NCBI GenBank assembly: GCA_037783415.1
Contig: JAZGTN010000213.1
Span: 62,001-126,000 of the forward strand
Reading direction: 5' to 3'
Source: Leptasterias polaris
Taxonomy: Eukaryota; Echinodermata; Asteroidea; Forcipulatida; Asteriidae
Length of the DNA: 64,000 nucleotides
In this document: piece by piece, positions 63,949 to 64,000 of the stretch
Position numbering within the stretch: the stretch's first letter is position 1
Layout: the number at the start of each line of letters is the position of its first letter
Notes under the pieces: generated by a model
The model's input: the letters and a program-made list of their open reading frames with translations, nothing else
The model's database searches: none
What the model was told of the DNA's origin: nothing
Position numbers and translations under genes: made by a program

Positions 63949-64000
63949 CTGTGAGTATGGGAGCAAGATTTGGATAAGTATACGGTTTGTATTTTCATTG

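Overview
The window is eukaryotic nuclear DNA. It has short coding exons with GT/AG introns, many tRNA-derived SINEs, 3' fragments of non-LTR retrotransposons, miniature inverted-repeat elements and minisatellites. Gene content and repeat style suggest a marine invertebrate deuterostome, most likely an echinoderm; this is inference, not proof.

Two protein-coding genes converge tail to tail. On the + strand, eight exons at 3281-11186 encode the C-terminal 406 residues of V-ATPase accessory subunit S1 (ATP6AP1/Ac45); the signal-peptide end was not found. On the - strand, 43 exons between 63948 and 14034 encode the last 2564 residues of an axonemal dynein heavy chain of the DNAH3/7/12 group, from the end of AAA1 through AAA2-AAA6, the stalk and microtubule-binding domain, to the C-terminal domain and stop codon. 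I placed every dynein exon by hand on splice sites and reading phase. The phases agree across all junctions and the joined length is an exact multiple of three. The N-terminal tail, linker and most of AAA1 lie to the right of the window.

Region by region: 1-3280 is repeats (85-bp tandem array, a TA-flanked MITE, a 214-bp satellite with a hairpin in each unit). 3281-11186 is ATP6AP1, with palindromes and SINEs in its introns. 11187-14033 is the convergent intergenic spacer with 3' UTRs. 14034-63948 is the dynein gene, whose introns hold nearly all other features: a 1.39-kb DNA transposon with 84-bp perfect terminal repeats nested in a SINE-like tandem array, TTAA-flanked MITEs, LINE remnants, and a minisatellite abutting a 5' splice site.

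The two genes act separately: ATP6AP1 in V-ATPase assembly and acidification of endomembrane compartments, the dynein as a ciliary or flagellar inner-arm motor. I found no new enzyme system. The items most worth a second look are a candidate 21-nt in-frame alternative microexon in the dynein gene (34131-34151), the nested transposon (15101-16490), the minisatellite seeded at a splice donor (40892-41911), and a repeat family whose tRNA-like promoter sits inside the element rather than at its 5' end.
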